From Lyophyllum atratum (lineage: Eukaryota; Basidiomycota; Agaricomycetes; Agaricales; Lyophyllaceae), in assembly GCA_014905825.1 (NCBI GenBank), contig JACGCN010000018.1:930001-994000 (forward strand): a DNA stretch of 64,000 bases, read 5' to 3'. Numbering within the stretch: position 1 is the stretch's first letter; each line of letters starts with the position of its first letter. The notes below the pieces were generated by a model. It worked only from the letters and a program-made list of their open reading frames with translations. It was not told where the DNA came from and did not search any database. The translations under genes and the position numbers were made by a program. This document shows positions 62,731 through 64,000 of the stretch, piece after piece.

Positions 62731-63315
62731 AGATCTGTGGGCAAGAGAATCATGGTTTGCTTCCAAAATAGTCGTGGTTTGACGCACCAGAACTTTGAGC
62801 TTGGAGAAGCAACGAGAAGTGGGTAGTTAGAGTCGAAGCTCACACTCAAACCTCCCTGAATCTCGTTGCTTTTAAGGGCCAAAGTATCAGCCAAGACCTG
62901 GTCAAAGCGTCCCTGGGATCGTCAATGGGGTTAGCTGAGGCAAAGCTGAGGCCCTCTTTGCCCAGAGTGCTCCTTGAAGAGACGTAGCAATCTAGAGCCG
63001 GAGCATGCCGGTATGAATGGCATGGAAGTGTGAGCAGCAGGGTGTCGGGAGAGTGGTGGTTTGGTTTCTTGAAGTTATGGTGGATCATCCCCGCTGGTAA
63101 AGTCGGCACTGCCACACGTTTCAGACCCAGCGCGTCGCGACGCGCTTTGTTGTCTTTTGTTGTGGTGCTCGGCTAGCGGAATTTCAATTGCGATTCTTCT
63201 CCTACTCCCTGCGTGTCAACGCAACTTTCGAAAAACAAGGTAAGTAGTGGAACGACGCAAAACTATACCAGAGAATAACACGCGACCAACCCTGCCGGAC
63301 CCACTCTTATGTACA
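62731..63315. other. Divergent promoter region, 585 bp
   Basis: Between the F-box gene (minus) and the last gene (plus). It carries GTCAAAGCG at 62901 and GGCAAAGCT at 62939, like the cluster at 22941-23095. No gene seen. Confidence 0.5.
62901..62950 (-). promoter_or_regulatory. Two CAAAGC motifs upstream of the F-box gene
   Basis: GGTCAAAGCG and GGCAAAGCTG lie about 170-220 bp upstream of the F-box ATG at 62730. They repeat the motif of the 22941-23095 cluster. Confidence 0.35.
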
Positions 63316-63927
63316 ATGTCTGAACCTACATCCGCCCGTTGTTTGGATCCGAGGCTGATGGTCAGATTGAATCCGGCATTAATGCCTCCTCGCATTCGGT
63401 ACCAGAAGAAGGTGAGCATTAGCATTAGCATATGTATTCCGGACCTAAGTACTCGGTCTCTTTCGCAGTCCGAGGCAGAACTCAAGAAGATGCAACCTCT
63501 GGATGAGCTGCCCGAAGTCCTCATCCCTCGCGCAATACCCTCCGTCATCCGTATACCCCCACTCTTGCGTCGCGGCTACCCTCTCACGCGAGACGTTTTC
63601 CGCCAATTCATCGAAAACGATCATCGATTTGAGGAAGTCCCTGTCCCCGGAGACGAACATCACGTCGGCGGGCTGATAGCCGTCGAAATAACATTACAAA
63701 GGCGTATTGGATGGCCAGTCACTTGCCATCACGTTTATGGACTACCTGAAGAAGAAGAAGAGGCCGTCATGTTCGAGGTCGGTAACAGCTATAACGTGAA
63801 GCGTTGCGCACCCCCCGAGGTCGAAGAAAAGCTAAGGAGGGAGCTGCACATGGAAGGATCGCCGAAGTGGTATCTAGATTATGAGAAGTCGTACTGGGAT
63901 TGGAAGGTGGTCCTTGGGATGCGCTGA
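63316..63927 (+). CDS. Hypothetical protein, 184 residues
   Basis: Two exons: 63316..63411 and 63469..63927, with a 57-bp intron (GTGAGC...CGCAG) that happens to stay open in frame. The intron reading gives the low-complexity SISISI run, so splicing is likely. The protein is soluble, with PEVLIPRAIPSVIRIPPLLRRGYPL, VTCHHVYGLPEEEEEAV and SPKWYLDYEKSYWDWKVVLG. No domain recognised. The N-terminal exon may have further upstream partners. Confidence 0.65.
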   Translation: MSEPTSARCLDPRLMVRLNPALMPPRIRYQKKVSISISICIPDLSTRSLSQSEAELKKMQPLDELPEVLIPRAIPSVIRIPPLLRRGYPLTRDVFRQFIENDHRFEEVPVPGDEHHVGGLIAVEITLQRRIGWPVTCHHVYGLPEEEEEAVMFEVGNSYNVKRCAPPEVEEKLRRELHMEGSPKWYLDYEKSYWDWKVVLGMR

Positions 63928-64000
63928 GACTTCTTTGCATCGAGTTTTTTCCGTTTCTATGCCTAGTTCTTCATGATGAGCCATACATATATGACATACC

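Overview
The window is nuclear DNA from a filamentous fungus, most likely a basidiomycete of the Agaricomycetes. The coding regions are cut by many short introns (about 45-70 bp) with donors that mostly fit GTNNGY and acceptors YAG. Genes sit on both strands with short gaps. The families fit: a fungalysin (M36) and a proteinase K-like (S8) secreted protease, a DUF6534 membrane protein, an F-box protein, a DUF4419 pair and a questin-oxidase-like protein. I rebuilt the gene models by hand from splice sites and reading-frame continuity. Exon joins are given in each entry. There is no operon, CRISPR array, rRNA or recognisable intact transposon.

Layout. 1-1.4 kb: 3' part of a coiled-coil gene. 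1.8-13.7 kb: two DUF4419 paralogs with identical exon architecture lie head to head, 9.2 kb apart. Between them is a decaying tandem array of a small membrane-protein family (one good copy, one copy with a damaged start, one pseudogene, plus repeated exon/intron fragments) and a complete fungalysin. 14.0-16.0 kb: S8 protease with 15 exons, one of only 6 nt. 17.7-19.8 kb: an ankyrin protein and a coiled-coil protein. 20.3-22.4 kb: O-acetylhomoserine sulfhydrylase (MET17 type). 23.2-25.2 kb: a disordered protein with a large internal tandem duplication. 25.8-29.6 kb: an ornithine cyclodeaminase/mu-crystallin family protein divergent from a ZIP metal transporter. 29.9-33.7 kb: a hypothetical protein and a nucleotide-sugar-transporter-like protein. 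34.2-39.0 kb: a fused MurQ etherase-sugar kinase, then a DUF6534 membrane protein with very small exons. 40.8-48.6 kb: Rab18, a phytanoyl-CoA dioxygenase and a 1418-residue RhoGEF. 49.0-55.5 kb: the pre-mRNA 3'-processing factor CFIm25, divergent from a SulP-STAS-cyclic-nucleotide-binding transporter. 56.3 kb: intron-containing tRNA-Phe. 56.8-63.9 kb: alpha/beta hydrolase, questin-oxidase-like protein, F-box protein and a hypothetical protein.

Functional themes. Two secreted endopeptidases lie within 8 kb, fitting saprotrophic protein degradation. The MurQ-kinase fusion points to salvage of bacterial cell-wall amino sugars. The remainder are mostly housekeeping functions (sulfur assimilation, metal uptake, vesicle traffic, Rho signalling, polyadenylation). 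The most unusual signals are the MurQ-kinase fusion, the mirrored DUF4419 pair around an eroding membrane-protein array, the many micro-exons, two GC-AG introns, and a clustered CAAAGC promoter motif shared by two distant promoters.
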